Source: Bacteroidota bacterium (GTDB lineage: Bacteria > Bacteroidota > Bacteroidia > Bacteroidales > Lentimicrobiaceae). Taken from it: DNA of 35,407 nt. A program made the position numbers and the translations under genes. The notes under the pieces are model-generated. The model had not been told where the DNA came from. It searched no databases and saw only the letters and a program-made list of their open reading frames with translations. Positions 14,833-23,417 of the stretch are shown here, piece by piece; position 1 is the stretch's first letter, and each line of letters begins with the position of its first letter. The stretch is from the NCBI GenBank assembly GCA_009773515.1, contig WSXX01000037.1, positions 1 to 35,407 of the forward strand, in the 5' to 3' direction.

Positions 14833-16872
14833 CTATCTTCCAGGAAGAATATCGATGATAACAGTACGGTTGTAGAAACGTTCTTCAGGAAATTTATTTG
14901 CAAAAGGAGTTGACTTTTCGCCTTCACCATAAACTTCAAATTTAACATCGCTTCTGCCTGCTTTTGCAAGGCTTTTTTCAATAATACCCTTTACATCGTT
15001 GGCTCTGGCCAATGACAGCGTCTGGTTGTAGGTTTCATCACCGATAACATCGGTATGACCGTGAATAATCACTTTGCCATTCACAGGAATTTTAGGAGTT
15101 ACGATTTCAGTAAGGTACTTTTCGTATATCTTAATGGCATTCGATTCATTGAATTCATAAATAACACTGAATCTCATTGCCTCTTCGGTTTTGGCAGGTT
15201 CCCACAAAACAACATGTGTTGTTGCTTCTTTTTTGTAAACTTTGCCATCTTCCGTTGTGCCGGTCATGGTAACTTTATAGTCGCCTTCAGGATTTGCACC
15301 TAAGATGGTTTTTGTAGGGATACTGACTTTTTCCTCAGTGTATGGTCCGAAATTCTGAATAACACCATTGTCATCCTTAAGTTCCAAAGTCCATGATTTA
15401 TAAGCTTCTGCACCACCTTCGGCTTCAAAAGCAACATAGCTGTCAACAGGAGCTTCAGGTACCACAATGAGTTCTACCGGTTTAAGCGGTGCATCAGGGC
15501 CACTGTGGAATTCCATAAGCAGGGCTGGTGAATTGCTTTCGATAGTAACCCTGCGATCTCCTTCGCGAAGCATTACAAGCTCGAGTGTACCACCGGGCTG
15601 TTCTGATGGAATCACTGGTTTATTGCGGCCTGAGGTCGTTATCCTCGAACTGGAAATTCCAAATACATCCACCAGGTAAGTTTTGATTGATTCTGCCATA
15701 ATGCGACCATCAGCAGGACCTTTTTCCGATGAACCAACAAGGGTAACATTGGCATTTGGGTTCTTAACCATGCGATCTCCCAGTATGTTAAGGATGTTGT
15801 AATAAACATTCATCTGGCGTTTTGAACGACCAGAAGCATTCCCTGAAGCGTAAGAATCAAGGTTGTCTTCTCTGAAATCTGCTACCTGACCTTTGTTGAG
15901 TATAACGTAACGTTCAGGTATTTCGGTTGAATTAAGATCGAAAAATACATAGTTACGAATAGGGAAAGCTTCCTTCACCTTGAGCTCAGATGGATTATTT
16001 GCAGGGGAGTTAACTGTAAACTTAACTTCAGGTTCCTTAACTATAACAACTACTGGAAGTAAATCTTCCTTTTTTGTAGTCACAATTTCCCGGCCTCTTC
16101 CCAATTTCAGAGCAGCACCTGCTCTGATGGTGGTTATGTTCCAGGTTTCAATTGAACGCGGGCTTTGACCAAAGTAAGGCTGAAAAGAAACAAAGGGCGA
16201 AATCACAAACTGTGTTTGATTGCTTTGTGAAGAAAGCGGGATATCCACTCCTGCACCGATCTGACCTGATATCTGCAATTCATTCATTTCACTGAAATCA
16301 CCGGTTACATCGGGAATAAGTTCCTGCTCGGGATATGCAGGATTTATGCCTTGCTGGTATGTAAAGGATTTACTTATATTATATGCGAAGCGTGGGCCTG
16401 CATACAAGTAAAAACTTGATTTGAACGGCGCAAAACGCAGGCTTGGCTCAAAAGAGATATAGCTCAGATCTGTCGATAAATCTGCCGGACAGTTACAAGG
16501 CGTATTTATTTGTGCGAACTTGCCTTTGCGGCTGTCATATCCTGCCTGCAGCATCAGTCCAAGTCTTGTATCGGGTTTGTAATATTCAATAAGTGGAGCA
16601 ACATAAAGTCCGATTCCGGTCCCATCATGAAAAGTAACAGGCGATCTGAAATCTGCATTCAGTTGTTCGGTTGAGCCTTCAAAGAAATTGAAATTTGCAC
16701 CGACTGCTGCACCAAACCACCATGAGGGTGTGGTATATTGAACTTCCTGCGCTTGTAAGGAAGAATGAATTCCTGCTAGCAAAAAAGCACTGATTAAGAG
16801 GCTTTTAATGGTCAGGTTATAAGGCATACACATTTTGAGTGTTCCCTTTTCGATAATGGTTTTTAATTTCAT
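14833..16872 (-). CDS. Outer-membrane protein with two OmpA-like domains
   Basis: 679 aa. The signal peptide is best seen from Met14 or Met16 (NLTIKSLLISAFLLAG to LQAQ), so the true start may be 16833 or 16827 rather than 16872. Residues 40-260 have alternating beta-barrel features (WWFGAAVGANFNFF; YAGPRFAYNI). A first OmpA-like domain (about 300-450) has YVFFDLNSTEIPE and NVTLVGSSEKGPADGR but lacks the usual peptidoglycan-contact Arg pattern. A linker of Ig-like strands follows, then a canonical OmpA domain (560-679; VIIHGHTDVIGDETYNQTLS and FYNRTVIID). It likely anchors the outer membrane to the cell wall. It lies downstream of the Ig-like gene with a hairpin between, so it may be expressed by partial read-through. 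Confidence 0.85.
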   Translation of the reverse strand: MKLKTIIEKGTLKMCMPYNLTIKSLLISAFLLAGIHSSLQAQEVQYTTPSWWFGAAVGANFNFFEGSTEQLNADFRSPVTFHDGTGIGLYVAPLIEYYKPDTRLGLMLQAGYDSRKGKFAQINTPCNCPADLSTDLSYISFEPSLRFAPFKSSFYLYAGPRFAYNISKSFTYQQGINPAYPEQELIPDVTGDFSEMNELQISGQIGAGVDIPLSSQSNQTQFVISPFVSFQPYFGQSPRSIETWNITTIRAGAALKLGRGREIVTTKKEDLLPVVVIVKEPEVKFTVNSPANNPSELKVKEAFPIRNYVFFDLNSTEIPERYVILNKGQVADFREDNLDSYASGNASGRSKRQMNVYYNILNILGDRMVKNPNANVTLVGSSEKGPADGRIMAESIKTYLVDVFGISSSRITTSGRNKPVIPSEQPGGTLELVMLREGDRRVTIESNSPALLMEFHSGPDAPLKPVELIVVPEAPVDSYVAFEAEGGAEAYKSWTLELKDDNGVIQNFGPYTEEKVSIPTKTILGANPEGDYKVTMTGTTEDGKVYKKEATTHVVLWEPAKTEEAMRFSVIYEFNESNAIKIYEKYLTEIVTPKIPVNGKVIIHGHTDVIGDETYNQTLSLARANDVKGIIEKSLAKAGRSDVKFEVYGEGEKSTPFANKFPEERFYNRTVIIDILPGR

Positions 16873-16909
16873 TTTTTTCTGATTTAATATTTTTTTTACT
16901 TCAGTTTTT

Positions 16910-16935
16910 AAAATCCCGCCCTGAGGCGGGATTTT
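16910..16935 (-). terminator. Hairpin between the Ig-like and twin-OmpA genes
   Basis: Perfect 11-bp arms AAAATCCCGCC / GGCGGGATTTT with loop CTGA. On the minus strand it is followed by TTTAAAAA only, so termination may be partial. No TAnnTTTG box is found between it and the twin-OmpA start. Confidence 0.65.
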
Positions 16936-16967
16936 ACAGCTGTTTTGTATTTGTTAATGGACTTTAA

Positions 16968-19900
16968 TTATTCAGCAGGTACATTTACGGTTGTGTTAAC
17001 CATTGTAACTGAAGCGACCAGTGAAATTGCCCTTCCGTTCAGTACGGTTTGAACTGCATTTCCCGGCGTTGAAAAAGTAACGCCTGCCATTGAAATAATG
17101 GTTCCGGCCATGATACCGCCTCCGGCTGCATTAATCGTAGCTGCGCTGCCAACATACCAGAATACATTTGCTGCTGAAGCTCCGTTGATGAGGTTAATAC
17201 TGCGGGCACCTGTAGGGCCGGCAATACCAACTGTAAGGCCGGCTGCTGTCTGGAATACAAATATTGCATTTGGATCACCCTGAGCATCTAAGGTCAGAGG
17301 CCCGTTTGAAATATTGAAAGTTCCGCTTGCTGACATATAAACACCCGGAGCCAGCGTTAAATTGCCAAGCTCACCAGCACCCGGATCAATACCACCTGGC
17401 ATCGAAGCCGGTGAAATACTGTTGTAGGCATCTGTAGCATCTAATAAACCCTGAATAGCAATTGCCTCGGTTGTGGCAGTTCCTGGGAAAGGAGGGGCAG
17501 TGTAAATCCCATCGGTTACCAGACCAACGTTAAGTGGGGTCTCGGTATAAACATCACCCGTAAGTCCATCATGGAATCCGGTAACCAGTGTTGAAGCTGC
17601 TGTTGTACCAATAGCTCCGTTGATTACTGTATTTATACCCTGATTGGTTATCCCGGCATTACCTCCGAAAGCGCCGAACATGGCAGCAGATCCAAGATCA
17701 ACTGTGATGATAATTACTTCTGATTCAGTAGTAAAACTCCAGTCATAATCATTTTCCAACGGAGTTCCGCTTGTGTTCATTGCTCCGGTTGTAATTGTTG
17801 CTGTGTAGGTCAGTCCGGCAAGCAAATCTCCTGTAGGATTAAAGGATGCAGTTGTTCCTGAATATGTGACTATTCCGTCAACCATATTGGTTCCCTGATA
17901 TAGAGTAAAGGTTGATGTATTGATTGTCAGCGGATCCATGTCCATATTAAAGGTTGCAGCAACAGTTTTATTCAATGCTACATCGATTGCATTATTCTGA
18001 GGATCGGTTGAAATTACCAATGGAGCCATTGGGGTTTCTGTGGTAAATGTCCAGATATAGTCAGCAACAAGTGATACCCCGGCTGCATTTGTAACTTCTG
18101 TAGTTAGCGTGGCAGTATAAAGTGTGCCTGGCAAAAGATCATCAGAAGGAGTAAAAGATGCCATTGTGCCTGCATAAGAAACCATTCCTGAGACTGAGTT
18201 TGCGCCGTCCCTGAGGGTAAAAGTACCCGAGTTCAAGGTTAAAGGATTCATAACCTCGCTGAATGTTGCTGTAATAATTTTGTTCAGAACCACACCAACT
18301 GCATTATTTGTCGGATCGGTAAAAATTACTGTTGGAGCTGAAGTCGAAGAAGTAGTAAAGGTCCAGACATAATTATTTGCCATTGGAACGCCGGCAACAT
18401 TCATTGCTGCGTTTGTAATAGTAGCTGTATAAACTGTTCCTGGCAATAAATTACCTGTGGGATTAAATGAAATTGTAGAACCACCATAAGTAACCACTCC
18501 TGCAACAGGCACTAATCCATTTCTTACAATATAGGTTGACGAATTCATTGTCAAAGGATCCATGGGAGTGCTGAAAGTAGCGGTAATTGTTTTATCAAGT
18601 AAAACACCTGTGGCGCCATCTGCCGGATCAGTCGAAATTACTGAAGGAGCAGTTATTACTCCTGTAGTGAAAGTCCACACATAATTTTCTGTAAGAGCAA
18701 TACCTGCTTCACTTTCAGCGCCGGTGGTAATAGTTCCTGTATATACGGTGTTTGACAACAAAAGTCCGCTTGGTTTAAATGTTGCAGTTGTTCCGTTATA
18801 TGAAACCGACCCGTCTATAATCGTATTACCTTGTTTAAGGGTGAAGGTAGAAGTAGTTATGGTCCAGGGGTTCATTGGAACACTAAATGTTGCAGTTACT
18901 GTTTTGTTAAGGACTACCTGTGTTGCTCCGTTTGCCGGATCAGTAGAAATTACAGTTGGCGCTGTAGCTAATGTGGTAAATCTCCAGACATATTTATTGG
19001 CTACAGGAATTCCTGCAACATTTTTTGCGCCGGATGTAATAGTTCCGGTATATATGGTGTTGGGCAATAGCGGAATGAGGGGCGTAAAGCTTGCTGTTGT
19101 GCCTGAATAAGATACAGTTCCAGCCACCTGACTAACTCCATTATATATAGTAAAGGTTGACGCGTTAATGGTTGATGGATCCATCTGCATGCTAAAAGCA
19201 GCAGTTACGATCTTATTCAGGATTACACCTGTTTCAAGGTTTGCCGGGTCGGTAGATATTACTTTCGGGGCTATTGTTGATCCTGTTGTGAACGTCCAGA
19301 TATAGTTGTTCTGCAAAGTAACACCTTCTGTATTTTTAATGCCGCTGGTTAATGTAGCAGTATATAATGTGTTGGCAGATAGCACATTGGAAGGAATGAA
19401 AAATGCAGTGCCTTCATCATATGAAATAGCTCCCGGAACTGTAGTTTCGCCATTTTTAACAATAAATGTTGAAGCAGTAAAAGTCAATGGATCCATTGCC
19501 ATGTTAAAGGTGGCTTCAATTGTTTTATTCAGCACAACTCCAGTTGCATTATTTGCAGGATCGGTTGAGGTTACCTGAGGATTCAGAATAGCACTGGTGC
19601 TGAATGACCATACGTAATCAGTTTGCAAAGCATTGCCCCTTAAATCTTTTACATTGGTTTTTACTGTACCTGTATAGGTAGTATTGCTGGCAAGGGGGGT
19701 TGTCGGGTTAAACCTAAGGGTGGTGTCAGATTCATTATATGACAACGTACCCGCTACAGTTGACTTTGTTGTCCCCAGCATTGTTGATAATTCAAAGGAG
19801 GATTGGGTGATGGTGGCCGGATTCATCCTTTCGTTGAAAGTAGCGGTTATAATCTGATCCAATGGAACATTGGTAGCACCATTAGCTGGATTTGTTGATT

Positions 19901-20024
19901 CAACCTGAGGACATAATCCAGGGATTTCATCAAAGTCATCTTTTTTGCAACCTCCTATAAAGATTGTAATGAGTAATGATGTCAGAACTGCAGACATCCA
20001 GAATCGTTTAACTTTGGTTTTCAT
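16968..20024 (-). CDS. Lipoprotein with seven Ig-like repeats and DUF3494 ice-binding domain
   Basis: 1018 aa. The lipoprotein signal ends FIGGC (Cys26). Seven SbsA/Big_5-type Ig repeats of about 108 aa follow (about 36-770). Each begins near P.V.STDPAN.A and contains LNK..TATF...MDP, and each ends YVWTFTT. The last 240 residues form a DUF3494 domain: VDLGSAAMFGAFGGNAGITN, GDVYTETP, LTLAPGVYMSASGTFNISNG, DPNAIFVFQTAAGLTV and VFWYVGSAATIN. DUF3494 includes ice-binding adhesins, but many members in temperate bacteria have no shown ice activity, so binding of ice or another surface is uncertain. The repeats would extend the domain from the outer membrane. It is expressed from operator-promoter 4. 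Confidence 0.9.
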   Translation of the reverse strand: MKTKVKRFWMSAVLTSLLITIFIGGCKKDDFDEIPGLCPQVESTNPANGATNVPLDQIITATFNERMNPATITQSSFELSTMLGTTKSTVAGTLSYNESDTTLRFNPTTPLASNTTYTGTVKTNVKDLRGNALQTDYVWSFSTSAILNPQVTSTDPANNATGVVLNKTIEATFNMAMDPLTFTASTFIVKNGETTVPGAISYDEGTAFFIPSNVLSANTLYTATLTSGIKNTEGVTLQNNYIWTFTTGSTIAPKVISTDPANLETGVILNKIVTAAFSMQMDPSTINASTFTIYNGVSQVAGTVSYSGTTASFTPLIPLLPNTIYTGTITSGAKNVAGIPVANKYVWRFTTLATAPTVISTDPANGATQVVLNKTVTATFSVPMNPWTITTSTFTLKQGNTIIDGSVSYNGTTATFKPSGLLLSNTVYTGTITTGAESEAGIALTENYVWTFTTGVITAPSVISTDPADGATGVLLDKTITATFSTPMDPLTMNSSTYIVRNGLVPVAGVVTYGGSTISFNPTGNLLPGTVYTATITNAAMNVAGVPMANNYVWTFTTSSTSAPTVIFTDPTNNAVGVVLNKIITATFSEVMNPLTLNSGTFTLRDGANSVSGMVSYAGTMASFTPSDDLLPGTLYTATLTTEVTNAAGVSLVADYIWTFTTETPMAPLVISTDPQNNAIDVALNKTVAATFNMDMDPLTINTSTFTLYQGTNMVDGIVTYSGTTASFNPTGDLLAGLTYTATITTGAMNTSGTPLENDYDWSFTTESEVIIITVDLGSAAMFGAFGGNAGITNQGINTVINGAIGTTAASTLVTGFHDGLTGDVYTETPLNVGLVTDGIYTAPPFPGTATTEAIAIQGLLDATDAYNSISPASMPGGIDPGAGELGNLTLAPGVYMSASGTFNISNGPLTLDAQGDPNAIFVFQTAAGLTVGIAGPTGARSINLINGASAANVFWYVGSAATINAAGGGIMAGTIISMAGVTFSTPGNAVQTVLNGRAISLVASVTMVNTTVNVPAE

Positions 20025-20060
20025 TTTGCGAGTTTAGTAGAGTGTGAATATTTTAAGGTA

Positions 20061-20126
20061 CAAAGAACTATTTAAATTTCAGTAGAAGACTTATACAATT
20101 AGTCAAATTACTTGCATCATTCACAC
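20061..20126 (-). promoter_or_regulatory. Shared operator-promoter 4 (Ig-like/DUF3494 gene)
   Basis: Operator 20091-20126 (GTGTGAATGATGCAA, 11 bp, AATTGTATAA toward the gene), a 22-bp gap, and -7 box GTTCTTTG (20061-20068). The gap 20025-20681 holds this site and operator-promoter 5, facing in opposite directions. I see nothing between 20127 and 20425 except AT-rich DNA with short chance reading frames. Confidence 0.75.
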
Positions 20127-20425
20127 ATCAGACATTTGCAGGGAAATGGTATAATAAATTACAGGAATCATAATTAAAGTATTGTAAATCAATACACAAA
20201 ATTAAATCACTCAATAAGTGAAGGAATTTGTCAAACATAACACAACAATAAGAATTGTAAAAAAATATTTTATTGTTGTAAGTATAATTTACAGTAACAC
20301 TTCTATGCATCATGAAGATTATATAATAAAGTTCATATGCCCGTTTTATCTGATGCCAGCAGAGATTTGCCGCACAAATAATGATTTTCTTAATTTTTAA
20401 GCATTGCTGGTTTTAGCACGCCGAT

Positions 20426-20491
20426 GTGTGAATCATGTAATTTATACCTATAGTTATGTAACGCTTCAACAGTTGGTGCATAGTAATTTTG
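20426..20491 (+). promoter_or_regulatory. Shared operator-promoter 5 (Mla operon)
   Basis: Operator 20426-20461 (GTGTGAATCATGTAA, 11 bp, AGTTATGTAA), a 22-bp gap, and -7 box TAATTTTG (20484-20491), a full match to TAnnTTTG. The leader to the ATG at 20682 would be about 185 nt, much longer than at the other sites. Confidence 0.8.
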
Positions 20492-20681
20492 CTTCCTGAA
20501 ATTGCCCATTCCAAAAGCATGGTTTTCAGATCAATTCTTCAGTGACCAACTCTTGCGGAATGGCTGGTCATAACTGAGCATGTTTATTCATCAACGGGAA
20601 TGTAACTTCTGCAACTGACATTTTATGAAGTACTAATTCCCATCACAAAATTGAGTCACCTTTAATAATAAGCGCACGGGC

Positions 20682-21545
20682 ATGATTAAAATCAAGAAAT
20701 ATATTCCTTCTGTTAAGGTTATCCCGAAAATTCGCGATGCAACCGTGCATTCAATGAGCAAACTCAGCGATAACACAATTGCAAGAACCACTGCAGCCAG
20801 CAACTTTCTGACCACAGTTGCTGATGTTTTTTTGTTTATTGCACATGTAACCAGAGAAACCTTCTCTCGCGATTTTGAGTTCAAAGAATTTCTACGCCAG
20901 TGTTTTCAGATTGGCAATAAAACTTTACCACTTATTACTGTTACCGGGGCCATAATGGGTCTGGTACTTACCATACAATCGCGTCCTGTGCTTGTGGATT
21001 TTGGTGCAGTTTCAATGCTTCCGGGCATGGTTGCAGTATCACTTATCAGAGAAATGGGGCCTGTAATTACAGCCCTTATCTGCGCCGGAAAAATAGGATC
21101 GGGTATGGGTGCTGAACTGGGATCGATGAAAGTAACCGAACAGATTGAAGCCATGGAAGTGTCTTCAACAAATCCCATAAGATTTCTGGTAGTTACCAGG
21201 GTATTGGCTGCAACCATTATGATTCCACTTCTGGTTTTGTATGCCGATGCTTTTGGTATTCTGGCCAGTTGGGCCGGTGCAAATATCAAAGGAGATGTTA
21301 CCCTTTCGCTCTTTTTTGCCCAGGCTTTTAAGGTGGTTGGTTTTATAGATTTATTTCCGGCAATCATTAAAACGTTTTTCTTTGGCGCTGTCATCGGATT
21401 TGTTGGATGTTATAAAGGATACCATGCCGGACGTGGTACCGAAAGTGTTGGTGTGGCTGCAAATTCTGCTGTAGTTCTGGCATCACTGCTGGTGCTAGTT
21501 GTAGATATGATTGCAGTACAAATTACTGATATGCTGGTATTATGA
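20682..21545 (+). CDS. mlaE: MlaE-family lipid ABC permease
   Basis: 287 aa. An N-terminal amphipathic region (1-75) precedes five or more membrane segments. The MlaE signature is clear: TLPLITVTGAIMGLVLTIQS, SLIREMGPVITALICAGKIGSGMGAELGSMKVTEQIEAMEV, and the C-terminal GCYKGYHAGRGTESVGVAANSAVV (shown here in pieces: GCYKGYHAGRG, TESVGVAANSAVV). It forms the inner-membrane channel of the MCE/Mla phospholipid transporter with the next two genes. It overlaps the ATPase gene by 4 bp (ATGA). The start has no strong ribosome-binding sequence, as usual in this phylum. The symbol denotes family membership rather than proven orthology. Confidence 0.92.
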   Translation: MIKIKKYIPSVKVIPKIRDATVHSMSKLSDNTIARTTAASNFLTTVADVFLFIAHVTRETFSRDFEFKEFLRQCFQIGNKTLPLITVTGAIMGLVLTIQSRPVLVDFGAVSMLPGMVAVSLIREMGPVITALICAGKIGSGMGAELGSMKVTEQIEAMEVSSTNPIRFLVVTRVLAATIMIPLLVLYADAFGILASWAGANIKGDVTLSLFFAQAFKVVGFIDLFPAIIKTFFFGAVIGFVGCYKGYHAGRGTESVGVAANSAVVLASLLVLVVDMIAVQITDMLVL

Positions 21546-22324
21546 ACACTGACGAAACTATTGCTACCAAGACAGACCAATCAGTCAATAAAGAGGCTGA
21601 GCTGGTCATCTCAATAAATAATCTGCAAAAATCTTTCGGGAAATTGCAGGTATTAACTGATGCATCTTTAAATCTTTATAAAGGTGAGAACCTTGTTGTG
21701 CTTGGGAAATCAGGAACCGGGAAATCAGTTCTTATTAAGTGTATTGTTGGCTTATTGAATTACGATGGCGGAAGTATCGATGTATTCGGTAAAGACGTGA
21801 AAACCCTTAACAGAATAGAGCTTGGCGAATTAAGACAAAAAGTTGGTTTTCTTTTTCAGAGTGGTGCGCTGTATGATTCTATGACGGTAAAACAGAATCT
21901 TGAGTTTCCGCTGGTCAGGTTGAAAAAAGACCTCTCGGCAAAAGAAAGGGAAGACAAGATAAATGAGGTGCTGGAAAATGTAGGACTACCAGATGTGAAG
22001 GATAAAATGCCTTCGGAACTGTCAGGTGGTATGCGTAAACGCATAAGTCTGGCCCGAACCATAGTTGTAGATCCTATGATTATGCTGTACGACGAACCTA
22101 CAACAGGGCTCGACCCGGTAACTTCTGACGAAATCAGCTCACTCATCAACGAAGTGCAGGAGAAATACAAAACTTCTTCCATCATCATTACACACGATAT
22201 TAAATGCGCGTTGAAAACCGCAAACCGCATCATTATGCTTGACGCCGGATCAGTTTACAAAGAAGGAACTGTAAAAGATTTTGAAAATTCTGACGATCCT
22301 GTAATTCAGGCTTTTTTTCTCTGA
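21542..22324 (+). CDS. mlaF: MlaF-family lipid ABC transporter ATPase
   Basis: 260 aa. Walker A is GKSGTGKS (55-62), the Q-loop is FLFQSGALYDSMTVKQN, the signature is LSGGMRKRISLARTI, Walker B is IMLYDEPTTGLDP, and the H-loop is IIITHD. The SGALYDSMTV segment after the Q-loop is typical of MlaF. It powers lipid transfer between the membranes with the MlaE-type permease and MCE protein. It is coupled to the permease by an ATGA overlap; the MCE gene follows 70 bp later. The first 20 residues before LVISINNLQKSF are an unconserved extension. Confidence 0.93.
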   Translation: MNTDETIATKTDQSVNKEAELVISINNLQKSFGKLQVLTDASLNLYKGENLVVLGKSGTGKSVLIKCIVGLLNYDGGSIDVFGKDVKTLNRIELGELRQKVGFLFQSGALYDSMTVKQNLEFPLVRLKKDLSAKEREDKINEVLENVGLPDVKDKMPSELSGGMRKRISLARTIVVDPMIMLYDEPTTGLDPVTSDEISSLINEVQEKYKTSSIIITHDIKCALKTANRIIMLDAGSVYKEGTVKDFENSDDPVIQAFFL

Positions 22325-22393
22325 GTTTTGAATTTACATTGATGGGTTTGACATGAAACTTTCAAGTACGAATGACTACAAAAAATTAACAAA

Positions 22394-23365
22394 ATGGATA
22401 CACACTCACAAAAATTCAAAGTCCGCCTTGGCTTGTTTGTCATTGGAGGACTTGCACTTTTCACCCTTGCCATCTTTATTATCGGGAAACAGAAAAATCT
22501 TTTTAACCCGGTATTCAAACTTACCACAACTTTCTACAATGTAAGTGGATTGCAGGTAGGTAATAATGTAAGATTCTCGGGAATAAGTGTGGGCACAGTA
22601 GATCGGATTTCTATCATCAACGATTCAACAGTTAAAGTTGAAATGCTGGTCAGAAAAGAGGTTCAGCAATTTATTAAAGCCGACTGCGGAGTTGCAATTG
22701 GTTCGGAAGGGCTGATCGGCGACCGCCTGTTGATAATTACCCAGGGTACTACCGATGCTCCTCTGGCAAAAGATGGACAACATCTTGAATCAACCGAACC
22801 AGTTGAAACGGATGCCATTATCGCCAGTCTGCAGGTAACTTCGGCCAGTGTTGAAGTAATAACCAAACAACTGGAAGAGGTGATGACAAATGTAAACTCC
22901 GGGAAGGGAACACTTGGAAGGTTGATTCAGGATTCAACCATTGCCGAAGATATTAACCAGACCATCCTTAACTTTAAAGAAAGCTCTACCCGATTAAATG
23001 AAACCATGGAGACTTCGCGGCAAAATATAACTGATATTATGACCAGCTTAAGGATAACAACTGACAATACCGCAGGAATTACAAAACAACTGGAGCAAAG
23101 TATGATCGAAATCAATGAGGGAAATGGCACCCTTGGAAGATTAATTTATGACACCATAATAGCCGGTAACATAAACAGCACCATCTATAATCTCAACAAA
23201 ACCAGCGAAGGGTTAAATTCAACAATTGATGCTTTCCAGCACAGTTTATTGCTGAAGGGAATGTTCAGAAAAAAAGCTGAAGCCGATGAATTGAAAAGAA
23301 TAGAGGAGGCAAAGCAACTGGAAAAAGAAGAAAAAGCAGTAGAAGAAAAAAATGAAGTTGAGTAG
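22394..23365 (+). CDS. mlaD: MlaD-family MCE protein
   Basis: 323 aa. One N-terminal transmembrane helix (LGLFVIGGLALFTLAIFIIG) precedes an MCE domain (about 40-125): FYNVSGLQVGNNVRFSGISV GTVDRISI (read as one stretch in the protein) and GLIGDRLLII. A long helical part has two internal repeats, GKGTLGRLIQDSTIAEDINQ and GNGTLGRLIYDTIIAGNINS, about 90 residues apart. The end is a highly charged Lys/Glu helix. MCE rings carry lipids across the periplasm, and the long helices may form a tube reaching toward the outer membrane. It lies between the ATPase and the barrel-protein gene. Confidence 0.9.
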   Translation: MDTHSQKFKVRLGLFVIGGLALFTLAIFIIGKQKNLFNPVFKLTTTFYNVSGLQVGNNVRFSGISVGTVDRISIINDSTVKVEMLVRKEVQQFIKADCGVAIGSEGLIGDRLLIITQGTTDAPLAKDGQHLESTEPVETDAIIASLQVTSASVEVITKQLEEVMTNVNSGKGTLGRLIQDSTIAEDINQTILNFKESSTRLNETMETSRQNITDIMTSLRITTDNTAGITKQLEQSMIEINEGNGTLGRLIYDTIIAGNINSTIYNLNKTSEGLNSTIDAFQHSLLLKGMFRKKAEADELKRIEEAKQLEKEEKAVEEKNEVE

Positions 23366-23417
23366 TAATTGTCGCCACAAGTGAAATGCGGATCAGATCG
23401 CTTAAAATGGGAAGCAA

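Noticed and set aside
20127-20425. Short reading frames of about 60 codons on both strands
   Set aside because: AT-rich composition, no family pattern, and overlap on opposite strands suggest chance frames.
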